Shown in pieces: positions 16,990-25,700 of a DNA stretch of 64,000 nucleotides. Each line of letters begins with the position of its first letter. Position 1 is the stretch's first letter. Where the stretch lies: assembly GCA_964523875.1 (NCBI GenBank), contig CAZGAS010000001.1, positions 1-64,000 of the forward strand, in the 5' to 3' direction. The notes below the pieces were generated by a model. It ran no database searches. It was not told the origin of the DNA and was given only the letters and a program-made list of their open reading frames with translations. Source of the stretch: JAUVHV01 sp964523875 (GTDB taxonomy: Bacteria; Omnitrophota; Gorgyraeia; JABMRG01). Position numbers and translations under genes: made by a program.

Positions 16990-17017
16990 CTGATAACCTG
17001 ATTCTAGAGGAGAATAT

Positions 17018-19570
17018 ATGGCAAAGACCAAAACAGTAAAAAAGAATAGAATAAAGAAACGTGTAAAGAAGTCTGTAAAGAAAGCCCTAAAGAAAAAATC
17101 TATTAAGCCTAAAAAGACAAAGGCTGTTAAGAAGGTAGGGGCCAAGGCAGCCTTGAAAAAAGGAAGGCCCAAGGCGGCACAACAGAAGAAGGCAGTACCA
17201 ATGGCAAAGCTGTTGCTGCCCTTGGGCAAAATAAAAGAGATATTCCGTACGCGTTATGGTTTCTTTTTATACGATGGTTCGGAATTTGTGATAAATACTC
17301 CTGAGACCCCATCTCCCTGGTCTAACATTCTGACAAACGGAGATTATGGTATGGTTATATCGCAATCAGGTTGCGGCTTGAGTTTTCAGAAAGGTATTGG
17401 CAACAGGGTTACGAGATGGAACCAGGATAATAATAGTGAAAATTCCGGCAAGTTTATTTATATAAGAGATAACCAGACTCAGGATTATTGGTCCGCCGCA
17501 TGGAAACCGGTGTGCAAGGTGCCGGAATTTTATGAGGTAAGGCATGGCATAGGTTATACTAATATAAGTTCAAAGAATAATGGTATAATCTCAAGTCTCA
17601 TCTATTATGTCGCGGCGGATGAGCCTGTTGAGATATGGCAGGTACGCATAAAAAACACAACAGACGAGCCCAGATTCTTGAGTGTTTTCAGCTACCTGGA
17701 ATGGGATTTCGCCACACCTTCAGGCAACAGGGAATACAACAAGCTCTTTATAGATACAGAGTACGACGCAAATCTGTCAGCGATTTTGGCTAAAACCCCT
17801 GAAGACGAATACGCGTTTCACTCAGTTAATCATACAGTCCAGACTTTTACATGCGGCCGTAGCGCGTTCTTGGGTATGTATCGGGATGTTTCTAATCCCA
17901 GATGTGTTGAAAAGGGGATGTGTTTTGAGGAACAAGGCAGGTATAATGACCCCGCGGCAGCCTTGCAGGTTGAGGTTGAGCTTCCACCCAATGGTGAAAA
18001 AGAGTTGCTTTTTACCGTTGGAAAATGCGGCCAGCATAAAGACGCGCAAAAGATTATAAAAAAATACAAGAATATAAAGGTCACGGAAGAAGAATTTTCA
18101 AGAACAGGACATCGATGGACTATAAGGCTGGGTAATTTTCATATAACTACGCCTGATGAGGGCGCGAATATCCTGACGAATAAATGGTTTCGCTATCAAG
18201 CGATGTCAGCGGGTTTAACATCTTTTGGGTCCTGTTATAAACCCGGCGGCCAGGTAGGTTTCAAGGACTATCTTGTAAATGGGCTTATCCTGCTCTCAAT
18301 AAATCCTAAACATCATCGTCAGTTTATTCTGGATGCCGCTGAAAAGCAGTTTGAAGATGGATCTGTAATAGATAAATGGGATCCTAAAAGCGGCAAGGGG
18401 GTAAGGTCGGAATCTCTTGAGGCGCCTTTATGGCTGGTATATTCATTGTGTGGATACCTTAAAGAGACCTATGATATGCAGGTTTTGGATGAGGAGATAA
18501 AATTCCAGGATGGAATTAAAAAGAGCCTTTTTATACATTGCAAACAAGCTGTAAACAGGGCACTTCATTCTATTGGCAAAAGAGGCCTTCCGCCTGTAGC
18601 TTTTGGTGATCATATTGAGAAGCTTGATGGCATGGTTAATCATGCCAAGGGTGAGTCTGTGTGGCTTGCCCAGTTCTTGATATACCTGCTCTCAGAGTTT
18701 CTTGTTATATGTCGTTTAAAGAATGATAAAGAGGCTGTTGCTGATTATGAGAATAGGTTGAAGAAATTGGAAGAGAAAGTCAGCAAAATGGCATTGGATA
18801 ACGATAGATTTGTTGGCGTGCTCTCACATGGAGGCAAGGGGATAGGTATATCAAAGGGAAAGAACGCGCAGCTCTTTCTGGATACGCAGGTTTGGGCTGT
18901 TCTATCAGGTATTTGCCCCGCGGATCAGGCCGCGACTATTATGGATAAAGTCAATGAGGATCTTTATAAGGAGCACGGGCCTATCATGATCTCGCCTTCG
19001 TTTTCAGAGCCCAGAGAAGAGGTAGGGACAATGAGTAAGCTACCCAAGGGGGTAATGGAGAACGCGGGTATAAGCGTTGAGTCAGCCTGCTGGGCCATAT
19101 GGGCCGAGGCAAAACTTGGCCGCGCGCAGAAGGCGTGGAGCATATACTCTAAACTGGATCCAGTTGACAGGTCTCATAAATCTGATATATATAAATTGGA
19201 ACCATTTGTATCCTGCGCTTATGTAGATGGACCTGATTCGCTTACGAGCGGGCTTGCCAGAGAATCATGGTATAACCGTAATGGTTATTGGATGTTCAAG
19301 GTAATGACAGAGGAGATATTAGGCATAAAACCTACACATGAAGGGCTTCTTATCTCACCTTGTATACCCAGCAGATGGAAGCTTTTCAAGGTAAAGAGGG
19401 CATTTCGTAATGCTTATTATACTATTGAGGTTATAAATCCACGTTACGTATCACAAGGTATAGCGGAAGTGATTATTGATGGTAAAAAGGTAAAATCAAA
19501 CCTTATACCTGCTTTCGGAGATGACAAGAGGCACCATGTAAAAGTAATCATGGGTAAGCCTAAGCAGTAA
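17018..19570 (+). CDS. GH94/glycosyltransferase-36-like protein with Lys-rich N-terminal tail
   Basis: An 850-residue protein. Residues about 2-65 are dominated by Lys, Ala, Val and Pro (KKRVKKSVKKALKKKS, PKKTKAVKK), like a histone H1 tail. From about 75 it matches the carbohydrate phosphorylase/NdvB C-terminal family: an N-terminal beta-sandwich (PWSNILTNGDYGMVISQSG), an alpha/alpha barrel (GGQVGFKDYLVNG; AKGESVWLAQFLIYLL) and a C-terminal sheet (GYWMFKVMTEEILGI). The usual GDWNDGM acid motif reads GDHIEKLDGM (residues 530-539), so phosphorylase activity cannot be assumed. No signal peptide; probably cytoplasmic. AGAGGAG precedes the ATG. Confidence 0.75.
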   Translation: MAKTKTVKKNRIKKRVKKSVKKALKKKSIKPKKTKAVKKVGAKAALKKGRPKAAQQKKAVPMAKLLLPLGKIKEIFRTRYGFFLYDGSEFVINTPETPSPWSNILTNGDYGMVISQSGCGLSFQKGIGNRVTRWNQDNNSENSGKFIYIRDNQTQDYWSAAWKPVCKVPEFYEVRHGIGYTNISSKNNGIISSLIYYVAADEPVEIWQVRIKNTTDEPRFLSVFSYLEWDFATPSGNREYNKLFIDTEYDANLSAILAKTPEDEYAFHSVNHTVQTFTCGRSAFLGMYRDVSNPRCVEKGMCFEEQGRYNDPAAALQVEVELPPNGEKELLFTVGKCGQHKDAQKIIKKYKNIKVTEEEFSRTGHRWTIRLGNFHITTPDEGANILTNKWFRYQAMSAGLTSFGSCYKPGGQVGFKDYLVNGLILLSINPKHHRQFILDAAEKQFEDGSVIDKWDPKSGKGVRSESLEAPLWLVYSLCGYLKETYDMQVLDEEIKFQDGIKKSLFIHCKQAVNRALHSIGKRGLPPVAFGDHIEKLDGMVNHAKGESVWLAQFLIYLLSEFLVICRLKNDKEAVADYENRLKKLEEKVSKMALDNDRFVGVLSHGGKGIGISKGKNAQLFLDTQVWAVLSGICPADQAATIMDKVNEDLYKEHGPIMISPSFSEPREEVGTMSKLPKGVMENAGISVESACWAIWAEAKLGRAQKAWSIYSKLDPVDRSHKSDIYKLEPFVSCAYVDGPDSLTSGLARESWYNRNGYWMFKVMTEEILGIKPTHEGLLISPCIPSRWKLFKVKRAFRNAYYTIEVINPRYVSQGIAEVIIDGKKVKSNLIPAFGDDKRHHVKVIMGKPKQ

Positions 19571-19573
19571 CCT

Positions 19574-19682
19574 CGTATTGCGTATATCGTATTACGTATT
19601 GCGTTAAAAATCCTTTATGTGATGCCTGCCTCGCCACCTGTGTGCAGGCCGGCAGGCGCAATACGCACAACGCAATACGCAC
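19574..19682. repeat. Dispersed CGTATTGCGT-type repeat, copy 2, with nested GCCTGCC palindrome
   Basis: Left arm CGTATTGCGTATATCGTATT, right arm GCGCAATACGCAC. Between them a nested element has GCCTGCC...GGCAGGC arms (about 19623-19658). The 20-base left arm recurs exactly at 20438. Confidence 0.7.
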
Positions 19683-19683
19683 A

Positions 19684-20418
19684 ATGATAACAATGACATA
19701 CCAGTCGCGTACTTACAGAAGCTATACAGAATCAGATGATTTGACTTCCTTTAAGGTAGCTGTTTCCCAAACTGACCTTTTTATCTCAGCGGATAGTAGC
19801 TTAAAAAAAGAGGCTAAAGAGTCTATCGCGAGATTAAGGAGCAGTATTGAGGAGTATATAAGTGTATATCCGAACTTCGCGGATACACTTATGCCTGTCG
19901 CATACGACAAGAACGCACCGCCTATTGTAAAGAGTATGATAAGAGCGGCTGAAAGTTGTAATACCGGCCCAATGGCCGGGGTTGCCGGAGCTATAGCGGA
20001 AGGTGTTGGTAAGGACCTGCTACTCTCCAGCACTCAGGTTATTATTGAAAACGGCGGGGACATATTTATAGCGTCAAAGGTACCACGCGTAGTGGGCCTT
20101 TACGCGGGAAAATCAAAGTTTTCTAAGAAGGTAGGTATCAGTATTGAACCAAAGGATACACCCTGTGGTATATGCACCTCGAGCGCTACTGTAGGCCATA
20201 GCCTGAGTTTTGGCAGGGCAGACGCTGTTGTTGTATTATCACCCTCCGCGCCGCTCGCGGACTGTTGCGCTACAGCGCTCTGCAATAGGGTAGCCGACAG
20301 AGATGATATTAAAAGCGTGATAAACTACGGAAAAAAGATAAAAGGGATTAAAGGCATATTGGTAGTTATTGGTGATGCGCTAGGGGCCTGGGGAAGTGTG
20401 AAATTGGTTGATATTTGA
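19684..20418 (+). CDS. UPF0280 (COG2122) family protein, ApbE-like fold
   Basis: A 244-residue protein of the UPF0280 family (RTYRSYTESDDLTSFKVAVSQTDLFI; GPMAGVAGAIAEGVGKDLL; VIIENGGDIFI; GICTSSATVGHSLSFGRADAVVVLS; DCCATALCNRV). In methanogens COG2122 is one of three proteins linked genetically to homocysteine formation from aspartate semialdehyde and sulfide; a second of them, NIL-ferredoxin, is the next gene here. The third, COG1900/DUF39, is not in the window. The frame extends upstream into repeat DNA; ATG at 19684 or 19693 is the likely start, neither with a clear ribosome-binding site. Confidence 0.85.
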   Translation: MITMTYQSRTYRSYTESDDLTSFKVAVSQTDLFISADSSLKKEAKESIARLRSSIEEYISVYPNFADTLMPVAYDKNAPPIVKSMIRAAESCNTGPMAGVAGAIAEGVGKDLLLSSTQVIIENGGDIFIASKVPRVVGLYAGKSKFSKKVGISIEPKDTPCGICTSSATVGHSLSFGRADAVVVLSPSAPLADCCATALCNRVADRDDIKSVINYGKKIKGIKGILVVIGDALGAWGSVKLVDI

Positions 20419-20437
20419 TAGCAGGGAGTGTATAATT

Positions 20438-20490
20438 CGTATTGCGTATATCGTATTGTGTATTGTGTTTTTATATATCACACAATGCAC
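20438..20490. repeat. Dispersed CGTATTGCGT-type repeat, copy 3
   Basis: Begins with the same 20 bases as copy 2. Its right arm is decayed (CACACAATGCAC). It lies between UPF0280 and the NIL-ferredoxin gene. Confidence 0.6.
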
Positions 20491-20558
20491 ATGGCGACAT
20501 GCTATAAACATATTATTAATTAATATAGATTTTAAAATATGTTATGGAGGTGAGATAT

Positions 20559-20966
20559 ATGAAGAAGAAAAGAATAGTATTACATTTTCCGCATAAACTT
20601 ATAGATAAGCCCATAGCGTATAACCTGGTTAAGGATTATAACCTGGTTTTTAATATACTCCAGGCTAAGATTACGCCTAATGAAAAAGGGCTCATGGTAC
20701 TTGAACTGAGCGGTTGCGACAAAAACTACGCGCAGGGCATAAAGTTTTTGCAGGAGCAGGGTATTAAGGTTGAGACCTTAAGCAAAGACGTGCGTAGAAA
20801 TGATAAACGCTGTACACAATGCGGTGCCTGTGTCGCGGTTTGCCCGACAGGGGCATTATATGTAAACAGGGAGACTATGGAGGTAATATTTGATATTGAA
20901 AAGTGTATTGCCTGCGAATTATGTGTTCCTGCCTGTCCCCCACGCGCAATGGAAGTGAAGCTTTAA
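20559..20966 (+). CDS. NIL domain 4Fe-4S ferredoxin
   Basis: A 135-residue protein. N-terminal NIL domain (about 1-75, hydrophobic ferredoxin-like fold), then two 4Fe-4S motifs, CTQCGACVAVCP and CIACELCVPACP. This two-domain form is the NIL/Fer partner of COG1900 in the homocysteine-from-sulfide route known from methanogens and some anaerobic bacteria. GGAGG (20546-20550) precedes the ATG, which is preferred over an in-frame ATG 15 nt upstream. The stop overlaps the next gene by 1 nt (TAATG). Confidence 0.9.
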   Translation: MKKKRIVLHFPHKLIDKPIAYNLVKDYNLVFNILQAKITPNEKGLMVLELSGCDKNYAQGIKFLQEQGIKVETLSKDVRRNDKRCTQCGACVAVCPTGALYVNRETMEVIFDIEKCIACELCVPACPPRAMEVKL

Positions 20967-21694
20967 TGGAAATAGTGAAAAAGACTACTAAGGCAAGATC
21001 AAAGAAGCCGTCATATAAGAGGCAGATAGAGACGCTTGCGAAGGTAAGCGAGGCTATTGCCTCCAGCCTTTATCTTGAGGATATACTTAAACTTATAGTA
21101 TCGGTTACAGCAGAGGTAATGAATTCTAAGATCTGTTCTCTAATGCTTCTTGACCAGGCGACAGGCCTGCTTGCTGTTAAGGCTACGCAATCTATTAGCG
21201 AGGCATATAATAAGAAGCCTGGTTTAATGCTTGGAAAAGGTGTTGCCGGTAAGGCAGCGCTTACAGGAAAGCATATTATTGTAGAGGATGTCAGGACAGA
21301 TCCAATGTATAATAATGTGAATATCGCGAAACGAGAAGGCCTATGCTCTCTTTTATGTGTTCCTCTAAAGGTAAAAGGTAGGGTGATAGGTGTATTAAAT
21401 ATTTACACATCAGAGCCGCATGATTTTACGAAATCTGAGATTGGGGTAATGACCGCTGTAGCTAATCAGGCAGCGATAGTCATTGAAAATTCCCAGCTTC
21501 TTGTGAAGACAAAGGTTATACAGGAAGAGCTTGCGTCCCGAAAGATTATAGACCGCGCAAAAGGTATATTAATGAAGACACAAGGCTATACAGAGGATGA
21601 TGCTTTTCGCAGGATACAAAAGCTCGCGATGAACACTCGCCGTCCAATGAAGGAGATCGCGGAAGCGATTATATTGGCACAACGCATAGGATAA
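20966..21694 (+). CDS. GAF-ANTAR antitermination regulator
   Basis: A 242-residue regulator. A GAF sensor domain (about 25-170; LGKGVAGKAALTGKHIIVEDV, CVPLKVKGRVIGVLN) is followed by an ANTAR RNA-binding domain (about 185-240; IDRAKGILMKTQGYTEDDAFRRIQ and MKEIAEAII). ANTAR proteins bind paired hairpins in leader RNAs and prevent termination. The start overlaps the NIL-ferredoxin stop, so it is probably co-regulated with the sulfur genes. I found no clear two-hairpin ANTAR target next to it. The frame is open upstream to 20903, but that part would overlap the ferredoxin. Confidence 0.9.
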   Translation: MEIVKKTTKARSKKPSYKRQIETLAKVSEAIASSLYLEDILKLIVSVTAEVMNSKICSLMLLDQATGLLAVKATQSISEAYNKKPGLMLGKGVAGKAALTGKHIIVEDVRTDPMYNNVNIAKREGLCSLLCVPLKVKGRVIGVLNIYTSEPHDFTKSEIGVMTAVANQAAIVIENSQLLVKTKVIQEELASRKIIDRAKGILMKTQGYTEDDAFRRIQKLAMNTRRPMKEIAEAIILAQRIG

Positions 21695-21718
21695 AAACTA
21701 GGGACAGGCTAGTTTTTT
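21693..21718 (+). terminator. Intrinsic terminator after the GAF-ANTAR gene
   Basis: AAAAACTAG and CTAGTTTTT form a 9-bp stem around GGACAGG, ending in a T-run. It overlaps the stop codon of the regulator and lies before mnmG. The stem is A/T-rich, so strength is uncertain. Confidence 0.55.
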
Positions 21719-21740
21719 AGTTTTTCTAGTTTTTACGATA

Positions 21741-23609
21741 ATGAAAACATACGACATAATAATTATTGGAGCCGGGCACGCGGGATGCGAGGCAGCGCTT
21801 GCTGGCGCGCGCATAGGATGTAAGAGCCTTCTTATTACTATGGATAAGAAAAGAATAGCGTGTATGCCTTGTAATCCATCAATAGGCGGTATAGGCAAGG
21901 GGCAGATGGTCAAAGAGATAGATGCCTTAGGCGGTGAGATGGCAAAGGCAACTGACGCTACAGGAATACAATTTAAGTTATTGAATAGAAGCCATGGCCC
22001 TGCGGTATGGTCATCCCGCGCTCAGGTTGACCGCCATAAGTATTCTGAGTATATGCAGCAAAGGATATTATTACAGGATAATCTGGATGTTATAGAGGAC
22101 GAGGCATCTGATATTGTTGTAAGCGGATCCAACATAACGGGCGTAAAGACCATAAAGAACGGTTTTATAAGATCAAAATCTGTTGTAGTGGCCGCAGGCA
22201 CATTTCTTAACGGCATTATCCATATTGGCCTAAAGAACAGGCCCGGAGGCTCTTATGATGAGTCCGCGTCAATCCCCTTAAGCAGGTCTTTGAAGATGTT
22301 AGGATTTGAAATAGGAACCCTTAAGACAGGTACTACTCCACGCCTGAAAAGGGATAGCCTGGATTTCTCAAAACTAATACCCCAGTATGGCGATAGCGTG
22401 CCCGAGCCTTTCTCATTTTCAACACAAACAACGATAAAGAATAGTATTATTTGCCATATAACCCAGACTAATTTCAGCACCCACTCGATAATAAAGGATA
22501 ATCTGGATAAATCGCCGCTATATACGGGTATTATAAAATCTACGGGGGTTAGGTATTGCCCCTCGATAGAGGATAAGGTTGTAAAGTTCTCCAGTAGAGA
22601 GAGTCACCAGATATTCCTTGAGCCTGAAAGCATGAGCACTGACTGGTACTATCCGAATGGTTTGGCTACGAGTCTTCCTGAAGATGTGCAGGAAGATATG
22701 CTTCATTCTATACAAGGCCTGGAGAATGCTGAGATAATAAGGCCGGGATATGGCATAGAGTATGAGTTTATCCAGCCTACAGAACTTTTTGCTAGCCTTC
22801 AGACAAAAAAGATTACAGGCCTCTTCTTTGCTGGACAGATAAATGGGACCACAGGATATGAGGAGGCAGCTGCCCAGGGCCTTGTCGCGGGTATCAACGC
22901 AGCTCTTTTATCAAAGGAAAAGCCCCCTTTTACACTAAAGCGCACAAACAGTTATATAGGTGTACTTATAGATGACCTGGTAACAAAAGGCACGGACGAG
23001 CCATACCGCATGTTTACATCAAGGGTTGAGCACAGGCTTCTTATAAGGGAAGATAACGCTGATCTGCGCTTGAGGGGTTATGGATATGATTTAGGATTGA
23101 TAAACAAAACTGAACTTGATCAAGTGAAAAAGAAGAAAGAGAGTATAGATACTACAATAAAATATCTGGATAGTCAGAGGATAAACCCCTCCAGGCAGAT
23201 AAATAATATCCTGGATAGTTTAGGTACCTCCGGAATCAACAAAGTCGTATCCGCGTCAGGCCTGCTGAGAAGGCCGCAGATAAAATACCAGGATCTTAAA
23301 GAGCTTGGTATCATATCGGAACTCCTTCCTGCTGGATGCGAAAGAACCGTTGAGTTGATTATCAAATACGAAGGCTTTGTAAAGAGGCAGGCCGCTAGCA
23401 TAAAGAAGATGGAAGACATTGAAAAGATAAAGATGCCGCAGATAATAGATTTTTCAAGGATACCAGGGCTCTCTCTTGAGATAATTGAAAAGCTTGATAA
23501 GATAAGGCCCCTTACGCTTGGCCAGGCCTCTCGTATCTCTGGCGTAACCCCCGCGGCTGTAATGCTGCTTATAGTTTACCTTAAAAAATATAGATTAAGT
23601 AACAAGTGA
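21741..23609 (+). CDS. mnmG: tRNA uridine-34 carboxymethylaminomethyl modification enzyme MnmG
   Basis: FAD enzyme which, with MnmE, modifies the wobble uridine of several tRNAs. 622 residues. The dinucleotide-binding motif IIIGAGHAGCEAALAGARIG is at the start, and CNPSIGGIGKGQMVKEIDALGG, LKTGTTPRL, GLFFAGQINGTTGYEEAAAQG and SRVEHRLLIREDNADLRL follow, all family signatures; the C-terminal helical domain that contacts MnmE is complete. mnmE is not in the window. No good ribosome-binding site precedes the ATG. Confidence 0.98.
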   Translation: MKTYDIIIIGAGHAGCEAALAGARIGCKSLLITMDKKRIACMPCNPSIGGIGKGQMVKEIDALGGEMAKATDATGIQFKLLNRSHGPAVWSSRAQVDRHKYSEYMQQRILLQDNLDVIEDEASDIVVSGSNITGVKTIKNGFIRSKSVVVAAGTFLNGIIHIGLKNRPGGSYDESASIPLSRSLKMLGFEIGTLKTGTTPRLKRDSLDFSKLIPQYGDSVPEPFSFSTQTTIKNSIICHITQTNFSTHSIIKDNLDKSPLYTGIIKSTGVRYCPSIEDKVVKFSSRESHQIFLEPESMSTDWYYPNGLATSLPEDVQEDMLHSIQGLENAEIIRPGYGIEYEFIQPTELFASLQTKKITGLFFAGQINGTTGYEEAAAQGLVAGINAALLSKEKPPFTLKRTNSYIGVLIDDLVTKGTDEPYRMFTSRVEHRLLIREDNADLRLRGYGYDLGLINKTELDQVKKKKESIDTTIKYLDSQRINPSRQINNILDSLGTSGINKVVSASGLLRRPQIKYQDLKELGIISELLPAGCERTVELIIKYEGFVKRQAASIKKMEDIEKIKMPQIIDFSRIPGLSLEIIEKLDKIRPLTLGQASRISGVTPAAVMLLIVYLKKYRLSNK

Positions 23610-23695
23610 CGCCGACTCTTAAATGAGCCATATGTACGCAGGTTTAACAGCCTTTGACTGAAGCTAATCCGCTTCTATAATGCCCTGTATTTTGC

Positions 23696-23734
23696 AAGAG
23701 CCTGCTTGACAGGGGCTCTTAAGGTTTATATAAT
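23696..23734 (+). promoter_or_regulatory. Consensus promoter of the Ca/Na antiporter gene with a dyad over the -35
   Basis: TTGACA (23706-23711), 17 bp, TATAAT (23729-23734): a perfect consensus. The ATG at 23742 is 7 nt from the -10, so the mRNA should be leaderless. A dyad AAGAGCC...GGCTCTT (23696-23720) encloses the -35 and could be an operator or the end of the mnmG transcript. Confidence 0.75.
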
Positions 23735-23741
23735 ATAAAAA

Positions 23742-24674
23742 ATGTTTATACAGCTAATAATATTCTTAATTGGCATAGCCCTGTTGTACATATGCGGCAT
23801 GTTGTTTGTGTACGGTTCTACTGATACAGCACATATATTTAATATCAGGCCGCTTATAGTCGGTGTTGTAATTATAGCCTTTGCCACATCCGCGCCTGAA
23901 TTTTGTGTAAGTTCTTTAGCGGCTATAAAAAATAGCAGTAATCTCGCGATAGGCAATATTGTGGGTAGCTGTATATGTAACATTGGCATGGTGCTTGGGC
24001 TTTCAGCGATTATTAGGCCTATTAAGGTTGATGCCTCTATACTGCGTCGCGAAGTGCCTATACTCTTGACCGCTACAGTGGCACTATTCTTAGCTTGCCT
24101 TGATTTTAAGATAAGCCGCTTAGAAGCGGGCCTATTTCTTATAGGGTTTTTTCTTTTTATTTATTACTGTGTAAGGAACGCAAAGGCAGAGGCATATGAT
24201 TCTGCCCCATTGACTGATAAACCGCTTTCAAGGGTAAGGCCCTTTGTTTATCTTGTCCTTGGCGGCATAGGGCTTTTATCGGGGGCGTATATTGTTGTTA
24301 ATTCAGCGGTAATCATGGCAAGGCATTTTGGAATAAGTGAACTTGTTATAGGATTGACCGTATTAGCTATAGGGACCTCATTGCCGGAGCTTGTTGCTTC
24401 ATTGATTGCGTCACAACGAGGAGAAGGTGATATAAGTATAGGCAATGTAATAGGCAGCAACCTTTTTAATATATTGGGGATAATAGGTATTGTATGCCTT
24501 ATCAGGCCTGTTTTTATCGATCAGAGTGTTATTATGTTAAGCCTGCCGCTTCTCTTGATATATACTCTCACGTTGGTGCCAATAATTAAAACAGGATTTA
24601 GGATAAGTAGAGCGGAAGGGGTAGTACTCTTGTCGGGTTACCTTGTCTACTTAGGCCTTCTTTTTAAGAGATGA
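23742..24674 (+). CDS. Calcium/sodium antiporter (CaxA/YrbG family)
   Basis: A 310-residue inner-membrane cation exchanger with about ten helices in two inverted halves. Both alpha-repeats are present: TSAPEFCVSSLAAI with GNIVGSCICNIGMVLG, and GTSLPELVASLIAS with GNVIGSNLFNILGIIG, carrying the conserved Glu residues for ion binding. It probably exports Ca2+ in exchange for Na+ or H+. It overlaps the downstream K+ channel gene by 4 bp (ATGA), so the two ion transporters are translationally coupled. Confidence 0.93.
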   Translation: MFIQLIIFLIGIALLYICGMLFVYGSTDTAHIFNIRPLIVGVVIIAFATSAPEFCVSSLAAIKNSSNLAIGNIVGSCICNIGMVLGLSAIIRPIKVDASILRREVPILLTATVALFLACLDFKISRLEAGLFLIGFFLFIYYCVRNAKAEAYDSAPLTDKPLSRVRPFVYLVLGGIGLLSGAYIVVNSAVIMARHFGISELVIGLTVLAIGTSLPELVASLIASQRGEGDISIGNVIGSNLFNILGIIGIVCLIRPVFIDQSVIMLSLPLLLIYTLTLVPIIKTGFRISRAEGVVLLSGYLVYLGLLFKR

Positions 24675-25669
24675 ATAAATGCAAACATATAGATTGTAAC
24701 CAACGCCCGCTTAGCCTCTCGGAATATTGCTGGAGGCATATTGAGAATAAGGAAGAATATCGCCGGATATTGACTGATCATATATCAGCGTCTAATTCAA
24801 TTAAGGGGTTTTACCTGAGGCGGCTTGAATTCCCGGATGCCCAATGGCAGAGCATAGACGCTCAAGAGGTCGACCTCGCCGCCGCGGATCTTTCAGGCGC
24901 TAACCTTACCGCCGCTAATCTTAAAGGGGCAAACCTTACAGGCGTAAACCTTAAAAAAGCGGATCTGGCTAGTATAGATTTTGATGAGACGCATTTATTG
25001 AAATGTAATTTGTCAGGCGCGCGTTTATGGAGCGCGGTGATAAAAGATTCAAACCTTGCCGAGGCAAACCTGCAGGAGTCAGATTTTCTAAAGGCTACTT
25101 TCTCTAATGTTAAATTTTGGCACGCAAAACTACATAACGCGAAGTTTATTACAAGGAACAGTTTTGTTGGAAAGAACCCGATTGATGAAAAGGGCCTATT
25201 ATCAGCCAGCGAGGCATACAGGAACCTCAAGCAGTATTTTATAGCAAATGGCAGGTATGATGATTCGAGCTGGGCGCATTTCAAGGAAAGGCAGCTTGAA
25301 AGAAGGCAGCTTTTTAAGGGCAAAAAGTTATTATACTTACCGTCGCTGATTATGGCATTATTATGCGGTTATGGTGAAAAACCCTATAGGGTTATCGTTT
25401 CGTCAGCGGCTCTTGTTTTTATCTATAGCATCATTTATTCAGTCTTGGATATTCTTAAGGCATCCTCCGAGCATGCCAGTGTAAACGGGTTTAATATCTG
25501 GGATTATATATATTTTAGTATAGTTACATTTACAACAGTAGGCTTCGGGGACCTCTCTCCTAAAATGGTGCCTCTCTTTCAGATGCTTGTTAGCTCAGAG
25601 GCGTTTGTCGGCGCCTTTATGATGGGACTTTTTGTTTTCACATTGGCTCGCAAATATACAGCGCGCTAA
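24671..25669 (+). CDS. Pentapeptide-repeat protein fused to a K+ channel pore
   Basis: A 332-residue protein. The N-terminus has a Cys/His cluster (CKHIDC...YCWRHI) that may bind zinc. Residues about 55-150 are pentapeptide repeats (ADLSGANLTAANLKGANLTG), forming a right-handed quadrilateral helix. After a charged linker, two transmembrane helices flank a pore loop with the filter TTVGFGD, typical of two-TM bacterial potassium channels. The channel has no RCK/TrkA domain; the pentapeptide module takes the place of the usual gating domain, on the N-terminal side. Overlaps the antiporter gene. Confidence 0.88.
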   Translation: MNKCKHIDCNQRPLSLSEYCWRHIENKEEYRRILTDHISASNSIKGFYLRRLEFPDAQWQSIDAQEVDLAAADLSGANLTAANLKGANLTGVNLKKADLASIDFDETHLLKCNLSGARLWSAVIKDSNLAEANLQESDFLKATFSNVKFWHAKLHNAKFITRNSFVGKNPIDEKGLLSASEAYRNLKQYFIANGRYDDSSWAHFKERQLERRQLFKGKKLLYLPSLIMALLCGYGEKPYRVIVSSAALVFIYSIIYSVLDILKASSEHASVNGFNIWDYIYFSIVTFTTVGFGDLSPKMVPLFQMLVSSEAFVGAFMMGLFVFTLARKYTAR

Positions 25670-25700
25670 AACGAGAGCTTGCTGATTAATGGAGGATATT

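Noticed and set aside
19642..19683. Upstream extension of the UPF0280 protein
   Set aside because: The extra codons (MQAGRRNTHNAIRT) come from the dispersed repeat; the family N-terminus begins at the later ATGs.
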